NCBI GenBank assembly: GCA_963555705.1
Contig: OY743184.1
Location: forward strand, 24,216,859 to 24,280,858
Direction of reading: 5' to 3'
DNA from: Ligustrum vulgare
Taxonomy: Eukaryota; Streptophyta; Magnoliopsida; Lamiales; Oleaceae
Length of the DNA: 64,000 nt
Both the position numbers and the translations under genes were made by a program. This document shows positions 45,981-57,287 of this stretch, piece by piece. The notes under the pieces were generated by a model, which was not told the origin of the DNA, did not search any database, and saw only the letters and a list, made by a program, of their open reading frames with translations. Within the stretch, counting starts at the first letter, position 1; the number at the start of each line of letters is the position of its first letter.

Positions 45981-47926
45981 GTTTATAAAATTTAGACAAC
46001 CTCAAATTTTTATAGGAAATAGTTCAAATATTGAAAATCCTCAAGATCTCTCTAAGTTAGTGGTCGAGCAACCATGTTTGAAAGGATCATACAAACAATA
46101 AGTTAACCCATTGTATTTGCATGTTATACTACCTTATAGTTCACAATGAGATATACGCATTGGTATTAAATTCGAGCATAGTTGAGGTCGGGAAGTGCTT
46201 CAAATATCAAGTTGAAGTTGCATACTTGAAATGGTAAAAGTGCTCAAAACTCTAGAAATATGACTAAGTATAGAAATCCAGTCAAGCAGTCATTTTTGGA
46301 TGAACGGTATGAGATGTATAATAATCAATTTTCTTTGCACGTGTAACCATTACGAAAGTTGAAGTGTGAACTTTACAATGGTATAAAGAATTACTCGAAT
46401 GGAGTTCATTTAGACCTTCAAATATTGACCCGTAGGTGGCAAATTGAGATGGAAAAACCTAGAAATTTTAGTAATAAAATAATGAAAAATTTACACTTGG
46501 CATTCCCATATTGTTTCTTTAATGGCATGTTTGGCACATCAACTTATTCTTGTAAGAAGTAATTATTTACCAAAAGTTATAGGACTTGGATGATAGAAAG
46601 AAAGTTTTGAGGACTTAGTCTTCAATTATATAAGGATCAACTTGTGTAAACATGAAAGTATGGGGCTGTTTTGCAAATATATCATATATGTATCTAAATA
46701 AGGCACAATTTTAGCCCCATTTTTTCTTCATTTCGTGGGCTATAGCCAGAGAGGAGAGATAGGGACAAAATTGAGAGGAAAAATGAGAGAAATCAAAGGT
46801 GAAAATGGAAAAAGGAAATTCTGCTGTACTAAGAATATTAGTAGCATCGGTAGAGGAAAAATAAAGGTTACTGGTAGCATTTTTGGTTCTAGACAAATTA
46901 CCCAAAATCACGAAATTCTCAATTTTGGGTTAATTTTCTTGGTAATTCTTAGATTTACCCTAACACTTGGTTAATTAATTGTAGAGGTAAAGGCTGAAAG
47001 TCATCATTTATAAGTTAGAAGGTGAGTGAAACTTGATTTGTGTAGTATTGTGTTAAGTTTTTCATATGGTGTTGAAGTATTATCCTTAAATTACATAATT
47101 TAATATGTTTTTTATTGATTATGATTGATTTGATAAAGTATGTTTAAAATTGAAAGTTAAGAACACAAATGCTGTCTAAGTATTTGATGAAATGTGTGGG
47201 TGAAGTAAAGGTGTTGATGAAGTTTGTATTTACCTTCACTTGCTGAATTTTTACATTCATACTGAAGTTTAACAATTTTTATAGTTAATTATATGTGTTA
47301 GGACAGATTTTAAAGATGTTCATAAGATGTAAGTCTTATCGAAAAGTAGAACCATGATACAAAACGAAAATCTGCAGAATTTGAAGTGCTATCCTTGATG
47401 TTTGAAATGCTGTTTTTGATGTTTAATAGTCTCAAATCATCATTTATTGTTGGATTTATTCATATTTGAAATCTGATTTCCAAGGGGAGTTATTGATTAA
47501 GAAGGTAAATGAGATTTGAACATTATTTTTGATCAAAATAAGCACTTATCTTTCCTATGAAGTTGCAAGTATTATAAATTCAGTTTCAAAGTTGATTTTG
47601 TTTCGCTAAAATGAATCGAAAACTTTTAAAGAAGTAAAGCAAGTTTTTGAAAGAGTTTTGAGGATAAAGAGCTGTTTATCTTATGACTAAAGATTGTTAT
47701 TAGTTTAGGTTATATTCTATATTCAAAACTCATGTTTAAAGGTATGTTAAGATGTCTTAAATATGTTTTCAAAATCTGTTGAAACTATCCATTGACAAAG
47801 CTCATCTTGCAAGTGTTTTAAACTAGTTTTTGAAGTTAAATACTGTTGGACTTTATGTCCAAAACATGTTATTGGTTTAAGTTATATTCTAATTTCAATA
47901 CACATGATTAGAAGGGTGATAATAAG

Positions 47927-49054
47927 TAGGGGTGTTCACAAAAATACCCTACTTTTAGGTGTTAAACTGAAATTTACTTCAATTTTATAAAATTTGAAAT
48001 TACTTATAATAAAATTGTAAAAACTGAAAAATACTTATGATACTTCTCAAATATGTTAGTATCATAGTATGATACTTATGATACTTTTTAATTTTTTTTA
48101 GTATTACAATATGATACTTATGATATTTTTTTCATTTTTTGTAGTATCATAATATGATACTTATGATACTTTTCATTTTTTTCTAATATCAGAGTTTGAT
48201 ACTTTATAAAAATTTTTGATACTTTATCTCAAACATAAAATCAAACAGTTTTCATACATTTTTTTAAGTATCACAGCTTAATACTTTACAAAATTAAATA
48301 CTTTTCATACACTATTTATGTATTTTCACCATCACCACTTCCAACCCTCCCAACCTTTCCTCGTCATTTCACCATTTTGTTTCACAAAACAATTTTCATA
48401 CTCCAGTCACCAACATCACCAAACCACATCCACCACCATAACCGATCACCAAACCACAGTCACCACCATCAACCACCAACAAAATCAAACCACAAAAATT
48501 TCCAGGTAGAAAGAGAGAGGAAAAAAAATCGCTGGTGGCTTGGTCGTGTGACGCAAGAAGTTGTTGAAGCCAGTGACTGTGTAGAAGAAGCAAACCGTGC
48601 GAGAGAGAAGTGCAGAGGCTATGAATGAGACTGGAATTTTACAAAATTTCACCACCATCCGGCCAATAGCAGAACAAAGACCACCATAAGTACTACATAG
48701 TCCAGGTGAACTCTCGACCAGACTCTGGGATGTAACCGACGGACAACGGCGGCGATTTTATCGGAAAATCAAAAGGAAAACTAGTGCTTCAATCCATGAT
48801 TCCGGCGACATTGTTACTCCAATCGTGAAACGGTCACCATCGTTGGTATCGTGGCGAAGAGGAGCATGTGCCGGTGTGTTGGGAATTTTGGAGTTGGCGG
48901 CAATAGACTCGAGGAGGAAGGACATTCCGTATTTTTCATTTTTCTATTTGTGTGTAGTAAGCATCAGTTTTGTTACTTTAAGACAGTAGTTTGTGCTAAT
49001 AAGTATCCAAGGCAGCCTAAAATTCTTGTGGAGTCCCACACTGAAAAGACCAAT
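47927..49054. other. Inserted segment with gene-like composition
   Basis: This stretch breaks a 172 bp repeat unit. It has a GATACTTATGATAC minisatellite (48030-48240), a CCACCA-rich part (48330-48500) and a GC-richer part (48530-48900). No terminal repeats were found and no frame matches a known protein, so whether it is a transposon, a gene fragment or a processed copy is open. Confidence 0.45.
48030..48240 (+). repeat. GATACTTATGATAC minisatellite
   Basis: The words ATGATACTTATGATACTT and AGTATCATA recur four to five times at spacings of about 40-55 bp. GATAC and GTATC occur on both strands, so units can fold. Confidence 0.8.
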
Positions 49055-51266
49055 TTGTAAGTGTTGAAATTTGGAAATTTGATGCTAGTTGATGTTGGAT
49101 TTTATGCCTAAAACTTTTCATTAGCTTAAGTGATGTTTTATGATCAATACACAAGATTAAAAATGTGTTAAGACATCATAAACATGCTTGATAATCTACT
49201 GGGAATACTCATTCAAGGTTATCACTTTGCAGGTGTTTGAAAAGTAAATTTTAAGCTGAAATATTGTTGGACTTGACGATTAAAACTTGTTAAAGAGTTA
49301 AGTTATGTTTTATGTTCAATAAACGTGATTAGAAGTGTGTTAAGAGGTATTTAATGTGCTTTTAAAATCTGTTGAAAATACTTATGTAAAGCTACCACTT
49401 TACAAGTGTTTAAAACAAGATTTTGAGATTTAAGGAAGTGAGATTTTATGTCTAAAACTTGCTATTAGCTTAAGTGATGTTCCATGTTTAATACACATGA
49501 TTAGAAATGTATTAATAAGCACCAAATGTGACGTACAAGGCTGCTGGAATTAAACTAAATTTTTTATAAGTTTGAGATATGTCCTATGTCTAACATATAT
49601 GAGGAAGAAGTATGTTAAGATGATATTAACCCGATTTGCTGAAATTGTGTACTTAAACATATTACTTTGGTGCTATGCTTATGTGAAGAATTTTCATGTC
49701 AACATAGTATGTTATTGATGTCTTAAAAAAATGCTCATGTGCAAATTGCTATGCTATACTTGAATAAATAATTATGAGCAATTTTTTATTCCATATATGA
49801 AGGAATGAATATGTACATGACCTTCCAAGTAGGATCCGCACGATTATTGACGATTATGTGCAAATTGTTAAGTCATATATGAAGAGATTATTATGTACAC
49901 GACCTTTTAAGTAATATTTGCATGATTATTGATGTTTCATGCGCATCATGACATCATAATCATTTATAATCATTTAAGCATTAAAGAGAAAAATGATGTT
50001 TTTAAGAAATGATCATTAACAACTAAGAAGTCCCTATTTAGGTCGTACACCTCGGGAGTAAGTCCCTATTTGAGGTCATGGGCTATTAGATTCCCTTGGG
50101 AGTAAGTCTCATTCGAGCTACCATGCTCGTGAGCAAAGTGCTATAAAGAAGAATCGAGTTAGGGTACTCGTGACTGTAAATGAACACTCTAGTGATTTTG
50201 CTATTCAAAAAACAATTTTGCACGCGGTGTACGACCCTAATATGAGAAGAGTCCCTAAATTAAAAGACAAAGAAATTATGAGAAAAGTGAAGCATCTTTA
50301 TCTTTCATGCATACCACTTTTCAAAAGAAGAAAGAAAGAAATCATGATAAAGTGAAAAACATTATCACTCATGCATATCACTTTATACATTACATTTATG
50401 TCATAAATATGATATTGATTGCTTGAATGTAGTTATATGGAAGTAAATGTTGTGAATATGATATGAGAAAAATTATAAAATGATATGTTAATATGATTAT
50501 GATTTCATTCACTTATATGAGAGATAATGTCGAAGTTAAGAGGTAAAGTGTATGATTTATATTCATTCATGAAAATGTGAAAGCTTAACAAGAAAATAAT
50601 GAGAATGATAGATGCTTATATGACTTCATACACTTTATGTTAAAATTAACCTCTTATTACATGTATCAAGTTTTATTCACTGGATCACGTGATTCATAGT
50701 TGTTTCATATCTCTTTTATAGGCAATGGAGCACAAATTTTGTAGTGTGGATTCCCTATAGAGAATACTGGCTGAGAATGAAGAGTACTTATTGGTAACCA
50801 AAAGAGAGAAAAGATTAAGCCCTTTTGTACTTAAAACTAATTTGGAATGAAATTCTTATTCTTCTAATATTTAAAAGTTAACTATTATTTGAGGCTTAGT
50901 TTTGAAATAAATAGGTAGATTTTTATGTAAATAAATGGGCCTTCTATTTTTAAGTTTTGTTTGATGTTTAAATATTATTCTTATGAAGTGTTGAAATTGT
51001 TTTTGACTCGATTGAAATTAAAATGTTAAATTCAAAAGTAAGGATGATGATTCTAAAAGTGTAATGAGATAAACTCACTGTTTGTGACACTTAGTACGGT
51101 TTTACACAAGTTTAGAAAGGGTTTTGGTTAATGTAGTAATTTTTCACTATTTCTGAAAGTACACTACTAGTAGCTTCCTATAGCTATGTTCTCAGTTCAA
51201 AGAGAGGCTATTAGTAGCCATCAGCAGATTTGGAAAAAAAATTGCCTGAGTTTTGGAGTCGTCACA

Positions 51267-52208
51267 GTCATGTGATTGATCTTACGTTTAGTGTTAACAA
51301 AAAATATATGTTCACAATTGTTTAGCACTAATATGTGAGCAATAAATTAAAAGGTTTAAACAAGGTACAAGTAATATAATTATTACCAAACCGTAATGTA
51401 ATGAGTTATTATGGACTGGATCTATACCTTGACTAAATATGATTCATTATCATAACATATTGGACTATTATGAATATCTTGATGGATTTAGAGATATGTC
51501 TCGCTCACTATGAAAGGTAATTATTTCAATATGTTGACACCACCTAAATGGTCAGTTTATCGATTAAATGTATAGAATACTTTACATATATATCCATATT
51601 TTATATTATTCCAAAAACACCTCAATTGTTGGTTAACTCTAACATATTAGAGGTTGTTGTCAACATATATACGTTGTGATATAAACTTGATTTTTTTTTT
51701 TTTTTGATATTTAGACAAATGGTACTAAAACTTACCATTAGCAAAAATTAGATAATATTTTATCAAGTGGTACCAAAAGTTATCATTACCAAAAATTTGT
51801 TGGATGTTGATGAAAACATTTTATCAAATGATACCAGAAGTTACCATTCTCTGTATCGAAAGGACAGATGAAAATGAATTATTCAGCAACAAAAAAATGT
51901 TGATGTATGATAAGATAATATCATATGATAGCACGGACATGGCTAATGTGAAAATAATCTCATCAGTGCTATGAGACAAATATTATATGATCGAAATAAA
52001 CAAATTTGATAAAAAAAATTGGAAAATTTTTTGCACAAGCATTTATGTACTCCAGAAAAACTACATATTTACTCCAGAAGAAGTAAAATTCAGTATCTAA
52101 ACATACTGGAAAAATATTACTATTGTTCTCGTAGAAGCACAAAAGGGGTCAAAACATGTCAAGAAAAGAGATACATGAAAAAATACACAAAAACAAAAGG
52201 GGGGAAAC
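51267..52208. other. AT-rich DNA, no gene seen
   Basis: A duplicated phrase (ATCAAGTGGTACCAAAAGTT and ATCAAATGATACCAGAAGTT, about 51765 and 51825) is the only structure noticed. Confidence 0.5.
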
Positions 52209-52408
52209 GTTCATAAAATCCTCAAAATGTGGACGTGTGTTTCAAGAGTAAGAATACTTCGTACTCTACCACCCCTAATCTTTTCAAGGTTCTCAAGATT
52301 AAGTTTAAACATTTATAAAATCCTCAAAATTAGAGGTATGTCTCAAGAGTAAAAATACTACGTATTCTACCATCCCTAATCTTTTTGAGGTTCACAAGGT
52401 TAAGTTTA
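52209..52408 (+). repeat. ~100 bp tandem duplication
   Basis: TTCATAAAATCCTCAAAATG at 52210 recurs at 52311 as TTTATAAAATCCTCAAAATT, and both continue through CACCCCTAATCTTTTCAAGG or its variant to GATTAAGTTTA. It lies just downstream of the LOG pseudogene. Confidence 0.88.
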
Positions 52409-52456
52409 CATTAACTAGACTCCATTTTCGCTTGATTTTCCTTCCTTGCGACTAGT

Positions 52457-53067
52457 CTATTTTAACTCACGCTGGATTTGTATTGAATTATATGATTGCA
52501 ACATATCTAGCAGTTCCTTGATAGTAGGAGCAGAAATAAGGATTCTCCTAGAAAATGGAGAGATGAATCTCTGTTCCACAGCATAATCAAGAAATGTTAG
52601 CAAACTATCAAAGAAATTGTTAACAATTAAAAGCCCAGTGACTTGGTACGGAGATCCAGTTGAGCCCATGAGGTAATATTAAAGATTTCTTCTAAAGTCC
52701 CAAAACCTCTGAGTAGGGCTATGAAGGCATCAAAACCATATAACATGCAACAGATAATGTCTGTACTTCATGCCCTAGTGTTTTGCCCGCGATATCTTCT
52801 GGAACGAACAGGTATAACGTCTATCACTTTCACTCATTCTGTTTGACCAGATTGGGAAACGCAACCCATCAATCCACTGCTACCTCCTCCATACACTAGA
52901 TTGAAACCTTTCTCTCCCAACTTCTTTCCTAGATGTACTACTGCTTCTAGATACCCAAAACCTTTTCCCACTTTTGATCCACAAAATGGACAGATAGTTT
53001 TGATCCTTCCATCTTTTGAGTGTATAAGGAAGGAAAAATTACGAGAAAATATTATTTTGGGATACAT
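52457..53067 (-). pseudogene. LOG-type cytokinin phosphoribohydrolase pseudogene, intronless
   Basis: On the minus strand the first frame gives ICPFCGSKVGKGFGYLEAVV and LVYGGGSSGLMGCVSQ, the N-terminal Rossmann-like part of LOG enzymes, which release active cytokinin from its nucleoside monophosphate. A stop follows at 52834. The middle (52833-52670) is legible in other frames: DAFIALLRGFGTLEEIF, where active LOG enzymes have P-G-G-x-G-T-x-E-E, so the first Gly is Arg and the Pro Leu. The end FFDSLLTFLDYAVEQRFISP and ILISAPTIKELLDML closes at 52457. Part of the conserved Arg-containing stretch before DAFIAL is deleted. Spacing between motifs matches a protein without introns, although plant LOG genes have several, so this looks like a processed copy. 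Not functional. Confidence 0.85.
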
Positions 53068-53315
53068 GACAATGTGAAAATAATTGACTTTTTAAACCCA
53101 AAAATCTTTGTTATCTTACTGGTCGTCTTTTGAAAGAGTGACTATTTACTTTTGACTAAATGACACTACTTTTGATTATATCTCTGACATCATATTAATG
53201 CTCCATAATTGACACTCTTTTTCAGTGGTCTCTCAGTCACAGTTTGTTCGTACGTGAAAAATGAAAATATAAAACACTTTGTTAAAATATATACACTATA
53301 CTGATTTACCTTGTG

Positions 53316-53861
53316 TCAATGTTGAATAGCCAAAACATCATCTTTTATAAAAGATTGGCAAACAGGATCTTTTGATATTATACTCTTGAGACTATAACGA
53401 TCTTTCTCATCTTTGAATTGAGCCCATAAAGAAAGTAGCTCACGCTGCACATACCCACAAGGGTGCATCTCAAGAGTCAATCGAATATCATCCAAATACT
53501 CCTTACTCAGTCCACCCTTAATGAAATCTATTTTATCATCTTAATTTCTGGATGTATATCCTGCTGATTTACAATGTGTATCACATGTCCATCGAGCACA
53601 TTTGTAACAACCTTTTAATCTTTTAGATCTTCGCTTATTTGTGAAAGTACTCTTACTTAAACCAGACAAGTGCTTAGAAAATGAATATGGTAATGCACCG
53701 GCTAATCGAACTTTTGCTTCGATCAATCAATGAACATCTTCTGGGATACCTTGATCCATCAGTAGCCTCAATCTTTCAAATCGACCTCGGTAAATCTTTT
53801 TCAAAATATTTACCGAAAGATTAGAATAATATTTGCGAGTATTTGATAGCATAACATCCAT
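53316..53861 (-). pseudogene. Broken gene of unknown family, Cys-rich motif
   Basis: A single minus-strand frame of 182 codons begins with an ATG at 53861 (MDVMLSNTRKYYSNLSV) and ends at a TGA at 53316-53318. It is broken only by a TGA near 53727-53729 (EDVH-stop-LIEAKVRLAGALP, compatible with CGA) and a TAA at 53541-53543. Notable parts: KIYRGRFERLRLLMDQGIP, a cluster GCYKCARWTCDTHC with four Cys and a His that could bind zinc, and LTLEMHPCGYVQRELLSLWA. The long conserved-looking frame argues for a recently lost real gene. I do not recognise the family. It lies 250 bp upstream of the LOG pseudogene on the same strand. Confidence 0.6.
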
Positions 53862-54136
53862 TCTTTATGGATCTAATCTTCTTCCCAAACGATTTATTTA
53901 AATGTATTTTAACGCGTAAAGAGCAGTGGCTCCTCATGACATTGATTCCACCAAGAAATAAGAGGATAAAATATTGAAAATTCGGGGACGAGAATTATCT
54001 TCTTAAGAAATTGTCCCATTACTTTTTTCGATATTATAAATGAAAATGAAAGATTTGGGTACAAGAATTATTTTCTTGGGATATCGTTCCAAGCATTTTT
54101 CAATGTAATAAATCAAGGTATACTGATTTGTAATAT

Positions 54137-54300
54137 ATAGAAATTCGTACGAGTGAAATAAATATTGTATTGAATTAGAAGTTCATACGTACAAGTGAAA
54201 TATATATTGTATTGAACCAGAAGTTCATAAATACTGTATTGAACCAAATGTTCATACATAGAAGTGAAATAAAATCGTATTGAACCAGAAGTTCTATAAT
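54137..54300 (+). repeat. ~50 bp tandem repeat, four copies
   Basis: Copies of GTATTGAACCAGAAGTTCAT with an AAGTGAAATAAATATT spacer, some shortened. Confidence 0.8.
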
Positions 54301-55261
54301 GAACAGTTAGATCATCCCGATTAAAAGCCTCAAGTTATTTTCTATGAGAATAACTTGTATAGAAATTATTTCTCATACAACAATATTCTATATATGTCAA
54401 TATAATGAAACAGGGATTAGCTTGAGAAGCTTTATGATTTCTAAGAAGTGTGATATATATACACTCCAAAAATGCACTTAGATATATGATTGAGATTATA
54501 TCCCTAATTAGAAATGACATGAATTGTGGCATTTTTAGCCGATTAATATAATATATAATTTTTCAACATTATGGGAAAAACATGCCTGAAGTATGATCAT
54601 GCCTGAAGCACAATGACAAACGATTCCAAAAAGAAAATACCTCTTGAATAATTGAGATGAAATGAAATCGATAAATAAGTCGACTACATACACAACTCTC
54701 TTGTGAAAATGAGTCAGATGAAATATAAAACACTTGGCCAAATATAAAATCCCAATATAGGGATTATTGAAGTCCAAACACTTAAATGTGTATAGCTAGC
54801 AGCTATTTGTGCAAATGAAAAATATTACATAGTCGTAAAAGACAACTCGTTGCACACCGATTTTTCGAAGAACTGGGATAATATATGGTGGATGAGACTA
54901 TAATCTAAATCACCAGCTCGAGCTCTTTGATGTACCAATGAGTGAGAACAAAATGTAAGATTCTCATCTCGGTACTTTATGAGTATTCTTTGATGTACCA
55001 GTTGATCGTATTATGTTGGAATTTTAAGTAAAATGATTATAGATTATATGCCGAAATTGATATCTATTTCCATGACTGCTTATACTTATGCAAATTAGAA
55101 ATTTTGATTTATAAGATGCAAGAGCATGCATGTATAATCATTGGAAGATTCAATATATCCAGAGTAGTATTACTATAGAATGATACAAATGACTCCATGA
55201 TATAATATGTTGAAATTGGAGTGTACTATTATTGTAAATTATATTTGATATCTGGGAAATT

Positions 55262-55370
55262 GATTATTCACCAGAAGTGAATTCTAGGATTTGGAAATGA
55301 ATGATGTGTAATTATTCACCAGAAGTGAATTCTAGATTTGATTATTCACCAGAAATGAATCAATTCAAGA
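55262..55370 (+). repeat. Three copies of a TTATTCACCAGAAGTGAATT unit
   Basis: The units lie at about 55263, 55313 and 55340, separated by ATTTGGAAATG-like or short spacers. TTCACCAGAAGTGAA is itself a near palindrome. Confidence 0.8.
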
Positions 55371-55864
55371 TTTGAAAAATGCAATCGATCAATTAGTAAA
55401 ACATTGCTTGATATACCATGTTATGACATCATAAAATGAGTTTTGAATAATTTATACAAAGCTTATCATAAAAGATACATATAATATCAAATGAAAACCA
55501 TCTATCCTAAATATGCATAAATAAAATAAAATGCAACCACTTGTGTAGTGTCATTTACCAAAATAACCTAAATATATATTGTTGAAATTTACTATCATGC
55601 ATATTGTTGCACCCCATAATTCAGGTCAAGATCAAGAGTCGCCTGGACAACGATCAACAAGCTTATTGGTCAAATTCCACGTCGAACCATGAGCTGATAT
55701 ATTACTTTATAGGTGGTCACTTTGTTAATCATACAAAGATATGGGAAAAATGAATAAATAACTACTGGAGACCGACTTAATAGGAAATTATTAGTTGAAG
55801 GATAGAATATGTAAATATGATTTTATATATATTGTCCTTATGAGAGAGAAAGGGGGACTTCATC

Positions 55865-57277
55865 CGCTCCTGATCTAATACCCGCTGGAGGGTAGGTTAT
55901 CCTACCCTCCAACGTGAAAATCAAGAGGCTGCAGCAAAAGCTGCAGCCTTTTGTACTAATTTTTTTTTTATTATTATTATATTGTTAATCCTTTGACTAC
56001 TTTTTATTTTTTTATTTTTTATTTTTATATAAATTGTAACGTTAATAAACGGTAAAAAAAAACGGTCATAAACGTTCAAAATTTTTTTATTATATATACA
56101 CCAATAAAATCAACACTATTTTCTCAATATCATTCAAAATTCCACATAAATTTTTTTTGAAGATTACTACATATTTGAGTTGGGTAAGTTGTTTAATATT
56201 TTTCGTTTTATTTAAATTTAATTTGTCAAATATTTTTATTTCAAATATGAAAAATTCGCTAATTTGTGTTCATATATTAACACAGTGATTTCGACAATTT
56301 CGGCAAGCGTCAATTACATAATTTTCTGAAGATTACTACATATTTGAGTTGGGTAAGTTGTTTAATATTTTTCGTCAAATATTTTTATTTCAAATATGAT
56401 TTTTTCTAATTTATTTTCATATATAAATACAGTGATGGATATGAATGATAATATATTTGTGCCTCAAGTATCCGAGATTTTTATTGCCATTGTTGACCAA
56501 GAATTCGAATCAGCAGAAGATGCTAAAAAATTTTACAACGCTTATGCGAAGGAGGCGGGTTTCAGCATTCGTATTCATAATTCGAAGCGAAGAAAAGACA
56601 CTAATGAACTTTACTGGAAGGTTTTCACATGTTCGAAGGAGGGAAAAACAGATGAAAAGTACCAGAACGAAATAAAGTACTCCAAACAGAGGTCCGGAGA
56701 ACGCAGTCGAGACCACACACGGTGTGGGTGTGAGGCTAAGATGTCAGTCGTAAATCGTTTGGGTGATACTTGGCAAGTTAGTCATTTCGTTCAACATCAC
56801 AATCATCCTCTTACTACACCGAGCAAAAAATTGTGAAGACGACGTAATACAAGTTTTCTATCTTTATATTAGATTTGATTTTTGAAATTAGGTTCCTTTT
56901 TTTTCAAGAAAAAAATTGTGAAGACGACGTAACAAAATCGGAAAAACAAAAAAAATTACTAACAAGTAACGTTAAAAAAATTAGAAACAAAAAAAATTTT
57001 CCAGCAAGTAACGTAAAAAAAAAAAAAAAACTTGTCGAAAGTGCTTATTAACGTTACTAACGTAAAAGAGATTATAACGTTTATTAACGTGAAATTATAA
57101 CGTTACAATTTATATAAAAATAAAAAATAAAAAAATAAAAAGTAGTCAAAGAATTAACAATATAATAATAAAATAAAATAAATTAGTACAAAAGGCTGCA
57201 GCTTTTGCTGCATCCTCTTGATTTTCACGTTGGAGGGTAGGATAACCTACCCTCCAGCGGGTATTAGATCAGGAGCG
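55865..57277 (+). mobile_element. Young Mutator-like element with FAR1-domain ORF (1,413 bp)
   Basis: Perfect 10 bp duplications GGACTTCATC flank it (55855-55864 and 57278-57287). The terminal inverted repeats are 179 bp each (55865-56043 and 57099-57277), start CGCTCCTGATCTAATACCCG and differ by only a few bases, so the copy is recent. Each arm contains two shorter palindromes: GGAGGGTAGG/CCTACCCTCC (55887-55910) and GGCTGCAGC/GCTGCAGCC (55927-55948). The inside holds a truncated transposase-like ORF with a FAR1 DNA-binding domain. Direct duplications of 50 bp lie at 56155/56324. Confidence 0.92.
56435..56836 (+). CDS. Truncated FAR1-type DNA-binding domain protein
   Basis: The preferred start is the ATG at 56435, just after an acceptor-like AAATACAG; GGGTAAGTTG at 56344 would be the donor of a short leader intron. 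An in-frame upstream ATG lies at 56396. The 133-residue product has the FAR1 DNA-binding domain: QEFESAEDAKKFYNAYAKEA, GFSIRIHNSKRR, VFTCSKEGK, TRCGCEAKM and VQHHNHPL, giving the Cys and His ligands of the WRKY-GCM1-like fold. It ends PSKKL-stop, where FAR1-like MULE transposases continue into the catalytic MULE domain, so the catalytic part is deleted. In the family this domain binds DNA; here it could bind the ends of related elements and act as a repressor, which is inference only. There are no internal stops. Confidence 0.82.
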   Translation: MDMNDNIFVPQVSEIFIAIVDQEFESAEDAKKFYNAYAKEAGFSIRIHNSKRRKDTNELYWKVFTCSKEGKTDEKYQNEIKYSKQRSGERSRDHTRCGCEAKMSVVNRLGDTWQVSHFVQHHNHPLTTPSKKL

Positions 57278-57287
57278 GGACTTCATC

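Larger units (their letters stand above)
47673..49530 (+). repeat. 172 bp tandem repeats, split by an insertion
   Basis: Starts at 47673, 47845, 49094, 49266 and 49438 give exact 172 bp steps on each side of the insertion at 47927-49054. Shared words are GTTGGACTTTATGTCCAAAA, TAAGTTATGTTTTATGTTCA, ACACATGATTAGAA and CTGTTGAAAATAC. The second unit is cut after 82 bp by the insertion and the last breaks down after about 90 bp. A weaker unit may follow at 49570. Confidence 0.85.
44113..51266 (+). mobile_element. Very long LTR-like region, chromovirus type
   Basis: Starts TGTAACAACCCGAAAATTTCG, the usual opening of Tekay/Del LTRs, and ends TTTTGGAGTCGTCACA. Inside are CGGGAGTAAGTCCC-like words near 50070 and other LTR-like motifs, but no gag or pol. 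It is most simply a solo LTR enlarged by insertions (44690-45980, 47927-49054) and internal duplication. The possible duplications GTCAG/GTCAT next to the ends do not match exactly. The segment 44430-44560 recurs at 46110-46240 at about 70-75%. No host gene is recognised in these 7 kb. Confidence 0.45.
53862..55854. other. AT-rich DNA with small tandem repeats
   Basis: No gene recognised. GTATTGAACCAGAAGTTCAT units occur four times at about 54160-54295. TTATTCACCAGAAGTGAATT occurs three times (55263, 55313 and a variant at 55340). Repeated TTTGATGTACCA words lie at 54930-55000. It may be the decayed end of an unrecognised retroelement. Confidence 0.5.

Noticed and set aside
47673..49530. Centromeric satellite
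   Set aside because: The 172 bp period is suggestive, but only about five diverged units exist, inside an LTR-like region; not called a centromere.
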